A stretch of DNA of 64,000 nt, from the NCBI RefSeq assembly GCF_014650455.1, contig NZ_BMUZ01000009.1, positions 248,001 to 312,000 on the forward strand, written 5' to 3'. The notes below the pieces were generated by a model. That model had not been told where the DNA came from. It made no database searches and saw only the letters and a program-made list of their open reading frames with translations. Below, piece after piece: positions 15,510 through 23,287 of this stretch. The translations under genes and the position numbers were made by a program. The stretch comes from Streptomyces xanthochromogenes. GTDB lineage: Bacteria; Actinomycetota; Actinomycetes; Streptomycetales; Streptomycetaceae. Numbering within the stretch: the first letter of the stretch is position 1; every line of letters starts with the position of its first letter.

Positions 15510-18053
15510 TCAGGCGTCGATCGGTTGGGCGGTGTGCCAGTCACGGTTGCGTTGGGTGAGCTTGCCGAGGCGTTCCAGGCGCGCGGTGGCGTTCGCGACG
15601 TTGGCGGGCTTCAGGTCGGTGACCTCGGCGATCTGCTTGTTTCGTCGGGCTCCCCCGTCGACCGCATGCCAGACGAGCTGGGAGCGGGTGGGCGGGACCA
15701 GGTCGTCGAGGTCGTCGTCCTCGACCTCTACGACCGCCGGGACGACCGGAGCGGGCTTCAGGTCGACGACGGTCTTGTTCTTGCCGGTCTTCTCCTGCTC
15801 CGTGGCGACGAGTTCGCGAAGGAAGGCGTCCTCGTCGGCGGCGTCGAGGTGCCGGTACTCATCGCGGCGCAGGTAGGCGACGCCGGCCGCTTCGGCTTCC
15901 GAGTCGGTGAGGGTGATGCGAGGCAGCTGGCGGAACACCTTGACCGCGTTGTGGTGGTACATGACGCGGGACTGGGTGTACTGGGCTGAGCCATCGGCGA
16001 TGTAGCACAGACCCCCGGTACCGGCCCCGTTCGGGAACTTCTCGGGGATCGGCTCCAGGCGGAACTCCGGGGTACGCGAGCCCAGCGACATGCTGTCCAC
16101 GTCGGCGCGCGCCGTGCGGAACAGGGCGATGTTGCCGGACTGGAACATGTCCCGGACCGCGTTGGCGTCCGCGTTCGAGCCGATGGCATCCAGGTTGGGG
16201 AGCTGCACGTGGGCGCGCGCACCGATGCCAGCGGCACGGGTCTGGCGTCCCAGGTGAGAGGCGCCCTTCAGGACAGCAGCGGAGTTCGGGTCCCGACTGC
16301 CCTCCTTGGCCATCTCGTTGAACTCGTCGAACGTGACGGACATGGGCGCGAACGGCTCGCCCGGCACGAAGAAGCTTCGGCCGGTCTCCAGGTCCCCGTC
16401 GGCGTCCCTCCACTGCATGCGCATCTGCACGGCGAATCGGTGCTTTCCTACGTCTGAGGCGCCCTGCGCCAACAGGGCAAATCCCAATGGGGATTTGACC
16501 AGCCAGTCCAGGTCGTCGGTCCACGAGGCGTAGCCGACGCCGCCTTTGCCGTCGGCCACCCAGGAGACGAATCCGTTGACGGCTTGGGCGATCAGCAGGG
16601 CCTCTTCCAGGGAGGTTTTGCCTGCCCCGGTGGTGCCGGAATCGAAGGAGTGGACAGCCGACATGCCCGGGGTTCCGGACAGGCCGAACTTTCCCGCGTT
16701 GGGGATCATCAGGCGCCAGCGGGCGGGGCGGCCGTAGATGTCCACACCGACCGACACGTACCCGTCGGCGTCCATGCGGAGTGCGTCCAGATCCAGAGGG
16801 ACGCCGTCCTGGAGAGGGTTCGACGACATCTCGTTGACCTCGATGCGCCGGGCATCCATGGCTCGTAGGTGCAGCCGCGAGACGGCTTCCTCGCCCGGCA
16901 TGTCGAGTGCCTGGGCAATCGTGCGGGCCTGTACGGCCGTGACGGGGGTGCCTTTGCGGGGCAGCAGGAGCGTGAACTTGCGGCCGGTGTCGGTCTCCTC
17001 GACGCCGTGCAGCTCGCTGCCTTCATATGGGTTGTACTCCTGCCAGATGTCCGGCAGTTCATCTCCTGCCCGGGCGACGAGGGGCTTGAGCCGAACTGTG
17101 AGCTTGGCCCTGTTCGCGGCCATATCGTCGGGCCGGTAGACGTTGACAGCCCGCGGCGGCACCTCGAAGGCGATCGAAACGGAGTCCTCGTCGACAGCCA
17201 ATGCGGCCTTCGCCGTCGAGGACACGATCACAGCTGTCAGCTTGTCGTCATCCAGGGAGAGACTGGCCAGCTTGGAGCCGGGCAGCGGGCCGCGGTCGCA
17301 GGCGATCCACTCCGCCCAGCGAGCCAGGTACCAGTCGACTCCCTGCGGAGCGTCCGTCTTGGCAGCTGCCGCCGGCTCCGGGCGACGCCACATCCGGGAA
17401 CCCCAGGCCGCGCCCGCAGACGCAACCGTGAGGTGCGCCCACCAAGGCAGCTCGACGAAACCAGCGGCCGGGATCGCAGTGAGCGGACCGGCCCGCAGCG
17501 CCATCTCCGTGAACGAATAGGTACGCCACCAGCCGCTCCCCCAGTTCGGCAGCCGTTGCGCCCAGGCCTTGCGGAGGAACGCGCAGCGGGCACGGTGGGC
17601 TTCTGCCGTCGCCGCGCGCACAAGGGCGGCACGGTCGTCGTGCTGACGCCAGCCGTCGGCGATCCCGATGACCGGCACGAGCAGCCCGTTACTGCCGACG
17701 GCCGGGCTGTACGAGTTGTCGACAGTGAGGCGGTTGCGCATGCGGCGGACCTTGCGCCGGTAGCCGCGGCTGCTGCTGCGGCATAGCCACTCCCACGGCT
17801 CGCCCTGGCCGGGCAGCCACCGCCACGGCCCCGGGTGCATGCCGAGCGCGGTCCAGCCCGCGGCCACCCCGGTGGCCCCGATGGTGGTCAGGAGCAGTGG
17901 GTCGCCGGTGAGATAGCCGGAGGCGACGCCCAGCCCGGCCCCGACGTACAGGCCAGGATTGTGGAGCTGGTCGATGCGGCCACGCAGGCCACCCTGGGCC
18001 GGTTGCGGCGTCTGGTTGGTGAGTTCGGGCTTGGCTAGGGTCGGCGTTGCCAT
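15510..18053 (-). CDS. TraB/FtsK-type DNA translocase
   Basis: 847 aa, ATG at 18053 with TTGGAG upstream. The N-terminal 280 residues carry three or four hydrophobic segments (LYVGAGLGVASGYL, LLTTIGATGVAAGW, HLTVASAGAAWGSR). The motor domain has Walker A GTTGAGKTSLEEA near residue 470, WVADGKGG, and Walker B SVTFDEFNEM near 570. The C-terminus is a winged helix (NKQIAEVTDLKPANVANATARLERLG), the position where Streptomyces TraB and FtsK recognise repeated 8-bp DNA signals. Streptomyces TraB alone moves double-stranded plasmid DNA between hyphae. Length and architecture match TraB better than a division FtsK, which has a long linker. Its presence in a phage genome is unusual. Confidence 0.8.
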   Translation of the reverse strand: MATPTLAKPELTNQTPQPAQGGLRGRIDQLHNPGLYVGAGLGVASGYLTGDPLLLTTIGATGVAAGWTALGMHPGPWRWLPGQGEPWEWLCRSSSRGYRRKVRRMRNRLTVDNSYSPAVGSNGLLVPVIGIADGWRQHDDRAALVRAATAEAHRARCAFLRKAWAQRLPNWGSGWWRTYSFTEMALRAGPLTAIPAAGFVELPWWAHLTVASAGAAWGSRMWRRPEPAAAAKTDAPQGVDWYLARWAEWIACDRGPLPGSKLASLSLDDDKLTAVIVSSTAKAALAVDEDSVSIAFEVPPRAVNVYRPDDMAANRAKLTVRLKPLVARAGDELPDIWQEYNPYEGSELHGVEETDTGRKFTLLLPRKGTPVTAVQARTIAQALDMPGEEAVSRLHLRAMDARRIEVNEMSSNPLQDGVPLDLDALRMDADGYVSVGVDIYGRPARWRLMIPNAGKFGLSGTPGMSAVHSFDSGTTGAGKTSLEEALLIAQAVNGFVSWVADGKGGVGYASWTDDLDWLVKSPLGFALLAQGASDVGKHRFAVQMRMQWRDADGDLETGRSFFVPGEPFAPMSVTFDEFNEMAKEGSRDPNSAAVLKGASHLGRQTRAAGIGARAHVQLPNLDAIGSNADANAVRDMFQSGNIALFRTARADVDSMSLGSRTPEFRLEPIPEKFPNGAGTGGLCYIADGSAQYTQSRVMYHHNAVKVFRQLPRITLTDSEAEAAGVAYLRRDEYRHLDAADEDAFLRELVATEQEKTGKNKTVVDLKPAPVVPAVVEVEDDDLDDLVPPTRSQLVWHAVDGGARRNKQIAEVTDLKPANVANATARLERLGKLTQRNRDWHTAQPIDA

Positions 18054-18079
18054 CCGGTCTGCTCCAAGTCTGCGGTGGT

Positions 18080-18112
18080 GAAGGGCGGGGCCGGGCGAGG
18101 GCTCCGCCCTTC
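18080..18112. terminator. Hairpin upstream of the TraB-like gene
   Basis: GAAGGGCGG (18,080-18,088) and CCGCCCTTC (18,104-18,112) make a perfect 9-bp stem in the short gap after the 18,125 gene. It may partly terminate, or set the ratio of accessory protein to translocase. Confidence 0.5.
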
Positions 18113-18124
18113 GTGACGTCGCGC

Positions 18125-18517
18125 CTACCGGCGCGCGATGAACTCGCGGTCGGCCATCTGCACGCTGTGGGTGCGGTTGGCATCGGCCATGCGCCCGTGC
18201 TGGGCCCGTGTCTCGGCATCCAGCCCCTGCGCCACGGTGGTCAGGGAGTCGGAGGCGGACACGATCTGGCCGACGTTGGCGGCCATCGCGTTCGAGAGAG
18301 TCGCGATCTCCATGTAGGCGGAGGTCGTCGGCTCGTCGACGTCCAGCTTGGTCATGGCTTCGGACAGATACCGTGCCGAGTCGGCCCGGTCCTGGAAGCG
18401 GGACTGGAGACGCTCGACCGCGCGCCGCGTGGTGGCGGCCCGGATGCCGTAGGCGCCGGCCCGCGCGAGGACGGCGGCATAGGTGACGATCGCGCCGACG
18501 CTCTTGCCTTCGCTCAT
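18125..18517 (-). CDS. Helical protein upstream of TraB-like gene
   Basis: 130 aa, ATG at 18517. Almost wholly helical, with an N-terminal hydrophobic stretch (SVGAIVTYAAVLARAGAYGI) and heptad-like charged segments (RRAVERLQSRFQDRADSARYLSEAM). Probably membrane-associated and structural. The position between a large membrane protein and the translocase suggests membership of the same transfer complex (inference). Confidence 0.55.
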   Translation of the reverse strand: MSEGKSVGAIVTYAAVLARAGAYGIRAATTRRAVERLQSRFQDRADSARYLSEAMTKLDVDEPTTSAYMEIATLSNAMAANVGQIVSASDSLTTVAQGLDAETRAQHGRMADANRTHSVQMADREFIARR

Positions 18518-18519
18518 GG

Positions 18520-19695
18520 TCAGGCCGCCTTCGTCTCGTAGGTTTCGGTGTGCGCGGAGGTGTCCTCGGCGTCGACCGCATCGGAGATGTACACGTCCCG
18601 GTCGGCGACGGTCTCCATGTCCTTGGCGATGTCGGCGTAGACGCCCTGTCCGGCTTCGAGGAGGGCCTTGGCCTTCACGACGGTCTCGGCCTGGGCAACC
18701 GTGTTCGACTTCAGTTCGTCGATCTGGCTGTTGATGACCTGGTACTGCTCTTTGCCGCGGGCGATCCAGCCGATGACCTTGGGCCCGAAGCCGACGGCTT
18801 CCATGGCCGCGATCAGCGTGTCGCCGCGGCCGATCTCCCGTTCGCACCGCTTGCCGATGCGGCCGTACACGGCCACGTCGTCGTCGCACATCAGGGAGAG
18901 TTCGTCGCTCTCGTCCATCACGGACTCGTAGGTGACTTCTGCCGCCATGCGGCCAACTCCTTCTCCGGCATCCGCCGGCTGCTGATCGGTTATGGGCTGC
19001 GGTTCGGCCGGCGCGGGAGCTTCGGCGGGAACCGTGGGGGTGGGCTTCGCCGCCGGGACGGTGGGCGTCTCGGGTTCTGCCGCAACTGGCGGTTCCGCGA
19101 CGGCCGCTACCGGCTCCGGCGTGACCGGTGTTGGCGCGTCGCCGGTGGGCGCGGGTTCGGGCTTCTTGAGCGACACAGGCTTCTTGTTGCTGTCGACAGT
19201 TGCCGTCGGCGGTTCTGTCGGCATCGCCGGTACTGCGGGCGGGTGAGCTGGCGGCAGCGGCACGAGCACCGGCGTCGGATCGGGATGGCCCTTGGCGCGG
19301 CGGCGCTTGCGGTACTCGCGGACGGCCCCCTTGCCGGTGTCCTCCGCCCAGGCCACGCCGCGCGCAGCCCAGCGGCCGGCGTGACGGCCGACCGGGGTCG
19401 CTACCCGCTCGATCGGACTGTGGCTCCGGTACCCGGACCGGAGTGCCTCCGGCAGCGTGAGCACCTGAGCACCGGCCGGGGCCGACGCTCCCTTGGCCAG
19501 CGGAACGCCGGTCGAGCCACTGTCGGACGCCTCTACCCCGTGCCTGTTGGCGATCCGCTGCACGGCTTTCTCGTGCCTGGTGGACTCGCGCAGGATGTCG
19601 CGCTGCGCCGGCGACAGCCCCATTTTTGACTGCTCGCTCTGCGCGCCGGCCGTGTGCACAAGCCACGCGCAGGCTGCGATGAGCAGGAGTTCCAT
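18520..19695 (-). CDS. N-terminally anchored Pro-rich protein, transfer module
   Basis: 391 aa, ATG at 19695 with AAGGAGGG, the strongest ribosome-binding site in this module. N-terminal hydrophobic anchor (MELLLIAACAWLVHTAGA), basic region (GAVREYRKRRRAKGHPD), then about 100 residues of Pro/Ala/Glu repeats (PTPVTPEPVAAVAEPP), and a helical C-terminal domain (GDTLIAAMEAVGFGPKVIGWI, long coil VVKAKALLEAGQGVYADIAK). It resembles cell-wall-spanning or scaffolding proteins beside Streptomyces tra genes. No enzymatic motif. Confidence 0.55.
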   Translation of the reverse strand: MELLLIAACAWLVHTAGAQSEQSKMGLSPAQRDILRESTRHEKAVQRIANRHGVEASDSGSTGVPLAKGASAPAGAQVLTLPEALRSGYRSHSPIERVATPVGRHAGRWAARGVAWAEDTGKGAVREYRKRRRAKGHPDPTPVLVPLPPAHPPAVPAMPTEPPTATVDSNKKPVSLKKPEPAPTGDAPTPVTPEPVAAVAEPPVAAEPETPTVPAAKPTPTVPAEAPAPAEPQPITDQQPADAGEGVGRMAAEVTYESVMDESDELSLMCDDDVAVYGRIGKRCEREIGRGDTLIAAMEAVGFGPKVIGWIARGKEQYQVINSQIDELKSNTVAQAETVVKAKALLEAGQGVYADIAKDMETVADRDVYISDAVDAEDTSAHTETYETKAA

Positions 19696-19728
19696 CGGTT
19701 CCCTCCTTACGTTGTGTGTCCGGGGCGG

Positions 19729-19781
19729 GTGAACGCCGGAGTTGTGCGCGCACGTGCGCGCGTAGCACGCCGGGAGTTCAC
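19729..19781. promoter_or_regulatory. 16-bp palindrome nested in GTGAAC/GTTCAC dyad
   Basis: GCGCGCACGTGCGCGC (19,746-19,761) is a perfect palindrome, flanked by GTGAAC (19,729-19,734) and GTTCAC (19,776-19,781). Two further GTGAA-type half sites follow at about 19,793-19,817. It lies upstream of the 391-aa gene, so it is a plausible operator. Confidence 0.5.
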
Positions 19782-19812
19782 TTGTCTCGGAGGTGAATGA
19801 ACGAGTGAACGA

Positions 19813-20001
19813 TCACGTGGTGTAGCGGTCGGTGATGGGCTGGAGAGCCTCGGCGACCTCGGCCCACATGCGGTTGGCGATCACCGGGTCGAGGCCGCGC
19901 GAGATGCTGCGCAGCCGGTCCACCCGGCGGATCGCACCCGCCTTCGGCGAACGCCGATCCAGCCGCTTGATCTCCTTCGGCCAATACGTAGAACCGCTCA
20001 C
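19813..20001 (-). CDS. Small basic protein (62 aa)
   Basis: GTG at 20001, with GGGAG about 9 nt upstream. Strongly basic first half (YWPKEIKRLDRRSPKAGAIRRVDRLRSISRG) and a helical end. Could be a nucleic-acid-binding accessory factor; no family recognised. Confidence 0.5.
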   Translation of the reverse strand: MSGSTYWPKEIKRLDRRSPKAGAIRRVDRLRSISRGLDPVIANRMWAEVAEALQPITDRYTT

Positions 20002-20053
20002 AGTCGTTGATCTCCCTTCATGGGTGTCGAGTTGGTTGCGGCATGCCGGGCCT

Positions 20054-20098
20054 GCTCACTGGGTCTGCGAACGTTCCGCTCACCGGGTCACTCACCGG
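20054..20098. repeat. GACCCRGTGAGC direct repeats; possible transfer locus
   Basis: On the minus strand GACCCAGTGAGC (20,054-20,065) and GACCCGGTGAGC (20,078-20,089) recur 24 bp apart, with a third partial copy CCGGTGAG (20,091-20,098). They lie in the 192-bp gene-free gap 20,002-20,193. The core GACCCGGT differs at one base from the GACCCGGA recognition repeat I recall for a Streptomyces plasmid clt locus. This could be the site read by the TraB-like protein's winged helix (inference). Confidence 0.4.
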
Positions 20099-20193
20099 CT
20101 TGGCCTGCGGTTTTGGGTGCTGGACTGCATCCGGCAGTCTCAGCGAGGACCAGACCGAGGGGCTGGGCCTCACTGGGGGTGCCGGTTGGCGGC

Positions 20194-21291
20194 CTACGTG
20201 GTGGTGACGCCGGCTTCGCGGGTCTCGATCTCGCCCCAGACGCGCCGGACGCGCTCCTCGCGGGCGGTGAAGCCGGCGGCCCGGAACTCGGTCTGGGCTT
20301 GCCGGTAGGAACGGGGCGGCTCCATGCCGTACCGGAGCCACCGAAGAACGACCGCGAGCTGCTCGTCAGTGAGGCGTGCGCCCGGCTGCGGGGTGTCGAC
20401 GCCTTCAATCGCAGCAAGGTCTTCCAGGCTCATGGGGTCCTCGACAGGGGCTTGGTCACGGGGTGCGCCGGTGTCCGTTTCGTCCACGGTCACAGGCGGA
20501 ATGGTCACGGCCTCGATTTCCGGGCTGGCCTGTGTGACCACACCGTGACCACCCAGTTCGGCCGGGGTGTCTCCCGCCGGCGTGACCATCGGCTGGGTCA
20601 CGGCCAGCGCGAAGTCCCTACCGGCGAAGGCGAGGGCCTTCATGCCGTGCTTCTTCTCCGACTCAACGAGGCGCTTCTCGGCCTTCGACCTCGCCTTGTT
20701 GATCTCGGCCTGAGCCTTCGTCAACGTGTCGGCGCGGGCGATCTGCCGCTGCATCTCGGCGAGATGCCCCGCCGTCTCGGTGACCACATCCGTGGTCGCC
20801 CCGGACTGGAGATGCCGCGCCTCCGCAGAAGCCAGCGCACGGGCATTCCGGTCAGCAGCGGACTGCTCGGCAATCGCGGCCGCCGTACCGGCGTCGGCCA
20901 GGACGTTGCCCGCGAACAGGCGCAGCCCCATGAACGCGGCGGCAGCAACCGGGACGAAAGCGAACACCTTGGCGTGGCCGAGGAGCAGCAGGATCGTCGC
21001 CGACACTCCGACCGCAACAGCCGATAGGCCGAGCATCACCACCATGCCGACGGTCGACCGCTGTCGGATCGCGATCTCCGACATGCGCAGCGAGCCGATC
21101 CACAGGGCATCGAAGACGATCGCGATCGCCCAGGCGACGGCCGTACCGAGCTTGCCGTGCAGACCGACCATCTCGCCGAGCTGGCCGCCCACCGTAATGG
21201 CGACCAGCGCCAGCGACGCGGCGGTCAGCAGCTTCTCGATAAGCGCGAACACATCCACGCGACGAACGAACTCGCGGGTGGCGACGTTCAT
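20194..21291 (-). CDS. DUF2637/SpdB-like membrane protein
   Basis: 365 aa, ATG at 21291. Four hydrophobic segments in the first 135 residues (LLTAASLALVAITVGGQLG, AVAWAIAIVFDALWIGSL, VVMLGLSAVAVGVSATILLL, FAFVPVAAAAFMGLRLFAG), then a long charged coiled region (QRQIARADTLTKAQAEINKA) and a C-terminal domain with an HTH-like end (RSYRQAQTEFRAAGFTAREE). Streptomyces Spd proteins share the TM-bundle plus basic cytoplasmic coil design. It is probably the spread partner of the TraB-like protein. Confidence 0.6.
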   Translation of the reverse strand: MNVATREFVRRVDVFALIEKLLTAASLALVAITVGGQLGEMVGLHGKLGTAVAWAIAIVFDALWIGSLRMSEIAIRQRSTVGMVVMLGLSAVAVGVSATILLLLGHAKVFAFVPVAAAAFMGLRLFAGNVLADAGTAAAIAEQSAADRNARALASAEARHLQSGATTDVVTETAGHLAEMQRQIARADTLTKAQAEINKARSKAEKRLVESEKKHGMKALAFAGRDFALAVTQPMVTPAGDTPAELGGHGVVTQASPEIEAVTIPPVTVDETDTGAPRDQAPVEDPMSLEDLAAIEGVDTPQPGARLTDEQLAVVLRWLRYGMEPPRSYRQAQTEFRAAGFTAREERVRRVWGEIETREAGVTTT

Positions 21292-21313
21292 GAGGCCTCC
21301 TTTCAAGGTTGGG

Positions 21314-21757
21314 TCAGGCCCGGTGCAGGTACTGGGCCATGGCGTCTTGCAACAGGTCATGGGCTTCGCGAGCCTGATCACCGACGACGTCGAGATCGGC
21401 CGGGTCACAGTCGCCGACCGCGAGGGAGTAGCCGACCAGCTCCCGCGCCAGGCGCCGGAGTTGGGCATCGGGCACGGCGCGCACGACGTGCGCACTGGCC
21501 GCGGTCATCTCGGTACGGGCCTGATAGCGGGCCCGCCGATCAGCCGGCGTCTCCAGCTGGTGATCGCGCCGGGCGACCCGCTTCAGGTACTGCTCACCCC
21601 GGTGACGGGCCGCCTTCTCCAGCAGCACCGCCACCGCCAGACCAGCCGCCTCACGCCGACGCTCCCTACGGCCCGCCAGATGCACGGCCCACTGGGCCAG
21701 CCCCGCGGCCAGCGCCCCGACCAGGACGGCGACGGCACCGACGATCGCGCTCCCCAT
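21314..21757 (-). CDS. Single-TM protein with basic helix
   Basis: 147 aa, ATG at 21757 with GGGGGA. N-terminal TM (IVGAVAVLVGALAAGLAQWAV) followed by RRERRREAAG, then a helical cytoplasmic region. No recognised motif. Part of the leftward Spd-like operon. Confidence 0.55.
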   Translation of the reverse strand: MGSAIVGAVAVLVGALAAGLAQWAVHLAGRRERRREAAGLAVAVLLEKAARHRGEQYLKRVARRDHQLETPADRRARYQARTEMTAASAHVVRAVPDAQLRRLARELVGYSLAVGDCDPADLDVVGDQAREAHDLLQDAMAQYLHRA

Positions 21758-21758
21758 G

Positions 21759-21956
21759 TCATCCCCCGTCGTTCTGGTCGGTGTACTGGTGACCGCTCGG
21801 GCACGTGAAAGTACGGATGCTGATGTTGCCGACCAGCCGATAGATCCCAGAGGTCGGAATCTGCCCGTCGATGTCGCAGGGGTAGCTGGCAAGCTCATTC
21901 GAGCCGAGCGCCACCGCGCCGGGCATGTGAGCGTGAATCCAGACAGGCAACGCCAT
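21759..21956 (-). CDS. Small Cys-containing protein (65 aa)
   Basis: The ATG at 21956 shares a base with the preceding stop (TGATG), so translation is coupled. Two cysteines (YPCDIDGQIP, FTCPSGHQY) in a beta-like context suggest a small disulfide- or zinc-stabilised fold. Unknown role. Confidence 0.55.
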   Translation of the reverse strand: MALPVWIHAHMPGAVALGSNELASYPCDIDGQIPTSGIYRLVGNISIRTFTCPSGHQYTDQNDGG

Positions 21957-22105
21957 CACGTCTCACCGCCCGCGGCGTCGTCGTGCGAGCCGGCCGGGCA
22001 CTCATCCACCCAGCAGCGGTGCACGCGGCACGAGTCGGGGTGCTCGATCGTCAGGGAGTGCCACAGATCGTCCGACATGGTGATCGGCTCCAGCACGGTC
22101 GCCAT
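21956..22105 (-). CDS. 49-aa micro-protein with Cys/His
   Basis: The frame MATVLEPITMSDDLWHSLTI to HDDAAGGET is bounded on both sides by TGATG start/stop overlaps, which strongly argues for real translation. It contains HPDSCRVHRCWVDEC, a spacing suited to metal binding. Unknown role. Confidence 0.6.
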   Translation of the reverse strand: MATVLEPITMSDDLWHSLTIEHPDSCRVHRCWVDECPAGSHDDAAGGET

Positions 22106-22329
22106 CACAGGCCGTCCCCCCTCGGAATCCACAGACTGCGGTCCGCCTCGTAGGGGTTGATGCCACGCCGCAACTGATCGGCATGGTCACGAAGCTCCGC
22201 TGCACACTCGGCGGCCATACGCGCCTCGGAACTGGCAGGCTCGAAGCCTCCCGCGACAGCCAGAGCGCGCGCCGCCTGCAACTCGCGATCGGCGGCAAGG
22301 ACGGTCATCTCGCGGCGACTGAAGAACAT
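22105..22329 (-). CDS. Helical small protein (74 aa)
   Basis: ATG at 22329 in a TGATG overlap with the upstream gene. Alanine-rich helix (ADRELQAARALAVAGGFE), then AAECAAELRDHADQLRRGINPYEADRSLWI. Unknown role; part of a chain of four coupled genes. Confidence 0.55.
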   Translation of the reverse strand: MFFSRREMTVLAADRELQAARALAVAGGFEPASSEARMAAECAAELRDHADQLRRGINPYEADRSLWIPRGDGL

Positions 22330-22661
22330 CACGCCACCGCCGGAGTTTGGATGCCGCGGATCTCGTCCATCAGCCGCGGCCCGCCACGGTGCGCGTCGTC
22401 CAGCTCGGTCGCGTCAAGGATGACCTCGGTCATGCGGGACTCGTCGCCCCGAGCCCAGGCGGCGCGGAACTCGGTCAGCAGCTGAAGCGCGAGACGGTCC
22501 GGATCGGGGCGGAGCTCGACGACCGTCGGAGCGGGCACCAGCGTCAACGCCCGGGCCGCAGTGGCCAGCGGGCTACGCAACGCGAGATCGGCGTCGGAGA
22601 GGGAACGCAGGGGTGCGTGATCGCTACCCGGGCGCGCCGGAATAGAATGCGTCTTAGCCAT
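22329..22661 (-). CDS. First gene of the leftward Spd-like operon, unknown
   Basis: 110 aa, ATG at 22661 with AAGGGA. Contains DADLALRSPLATAARALTLV and a helical C-terminus (LLTEFRAAWARGDESRMTEV). It is the first gene left of the divergent operator region, so its product is made whenever that promoter fires. Confidence 0.55.
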   Translation of the reverse strand: MAKTHSIPARPGSDHAPLRSLSDADLALRSPLATAARALTLVPAPTVVELRPDPDRLALQLLTEFRAAWARGDESRMTEVILDATELDDAHRGGPRLMDEIRGIQTPAVA

Positions 22662-22795
22662 CAGGGGTCCCTTCACAGATCCTGGTGGTTAGGCCCTGGC
22701 CAGCGGTGGAGTCGCTGAGCTGGGGCCGTTTTGTTTGGTTGTGGGTGCCGGTGGAGTCGGCAGTTGAGGCTGCTTGGGGTGGAGTCCCCGCGTTG

Positions 22796-22880
22796 CTTCA
22801 ACCCCCATGTTGAAGGTGCACTCTCTACCTGTCAACCACCTCCGGTTGATCCAACTCCCTTTATTCAACGGGGCATTGAA
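22796..22880. promoter_or_regulatory. Three TTCAAC-type operator dyads
   Basis: CTTCAAC-N6-GTTGAAG (22,796-22,815), TCAACC-N6-GGTTGA (22,832-22,849) and TTCAA-N7-TTGAA (22,864-22,880) share a half-site and similar spacing. They are centred 35 and 31 bp apart, roughly three helical turns. The third overlaps the -35 box of the rightward promoter. This is typical of a phage or plasmid repressor switch between divergent operons. Confidence 0.7.
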
Positions 22881-22904
22881 CGCCGGACGATCGATCCCTA
22901 CTCT
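22876..22904 (+). promoter_or_regulatory. Sigma-70-like promoter for leaderless transcript
   Basis: TTGAAC (22,876-22,881), 17-bp spacer, TACTCT (22,899-22,904). The ATG at 22,911 lies where transcription should begin, so the mRNA is probably leaderless. The -35 box lies inside the third operator dyad, implying direct repression. Confidence 0.65.
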
Positions 22905-22910
22905 GACTGC

Positions 22911-23156
22911 ATGAGTGAAGCTCTGAGCGAGGCCCTGGATACCGCCCTGTCCGAAGCGGCGGAGGTCGCCGACCTCGTTGAGCGCTTCCGCGCCGCGCGC
23001 AGACTCCGGGCTCGGATAAGCGCAACCGACCGAGGTGCGATGGAGATCGAGCAAGGCGTTGTCTGGGCTCTTCATGAGGGCCGCAGCTGGGCAGACGTGG
23101 GCGATCTTCTGGGCTTCAGCGGCTCTCGCGCCGAGGCCATCGCCCGAGGCAGATAG
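22911..23156 (+). CDS. Small HTH regulator, leaderless
   Basis: 81 aa. Coiled N-terminus (SEALDTALSEAAEVADLVERF) and a C-terminal helix-turn-helix (VVWALHEGRSWADVGDLLGFSGSRAEAIARG). No ribosome-binding site, but a good promoter 6 nt upstream. It is the probable master switch of the divergent region, or its antagonist. Confidence 0.65.
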   Translation: MSEALSEALDTALSEAAEVADLVERFRAARRLRARISATDRGAMEIEQGVVWALHEGRSWADVGDLLGFSGSRAEAIARGR

Positions 23157-23214
23157 AGCGTGTTCGGTCATGCCGTCGAGTCAACGCCTGACGCAACGCC
23201 CAGACCAGGACAGT

Positions 23215-23258
23215 CAGTGCAGCGACAGTGCAGTGATCATGCAGCCACAGTGCAGTAC
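23215..23258. repeat. Four 11-bp tandem repeats (CAGTGCAGYGA-like)
   Basis: CAGTGCAG begins at 23,215, 23,226 and 23,248, and a variant TCATGCAG at 23,237, a strict 11-bp period. The array lies 30 bp upstream of the HTH-Nudix gene. One repeat per helical turn suggests cooperative binding along one DNA face. Confidence 0.65.
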
Positions 23259-23287
23259 CGCAAGACGATGCGGCGGGAGCCGGTTAA

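Noticed and set aside
15510..18581. 1,023-codon version of the translocase frame
   Set aside because: The first 176 codons are out-of-frame text over the 18,125-18,517 gene; the real start is 18,053 with a ribosome-binding site.
22689..23171. Minus-strand frame of 160 codons across the operator region
   Set aside because: It would overlap the leaderless HTH gene and all three operators; no ribosome-binding site.
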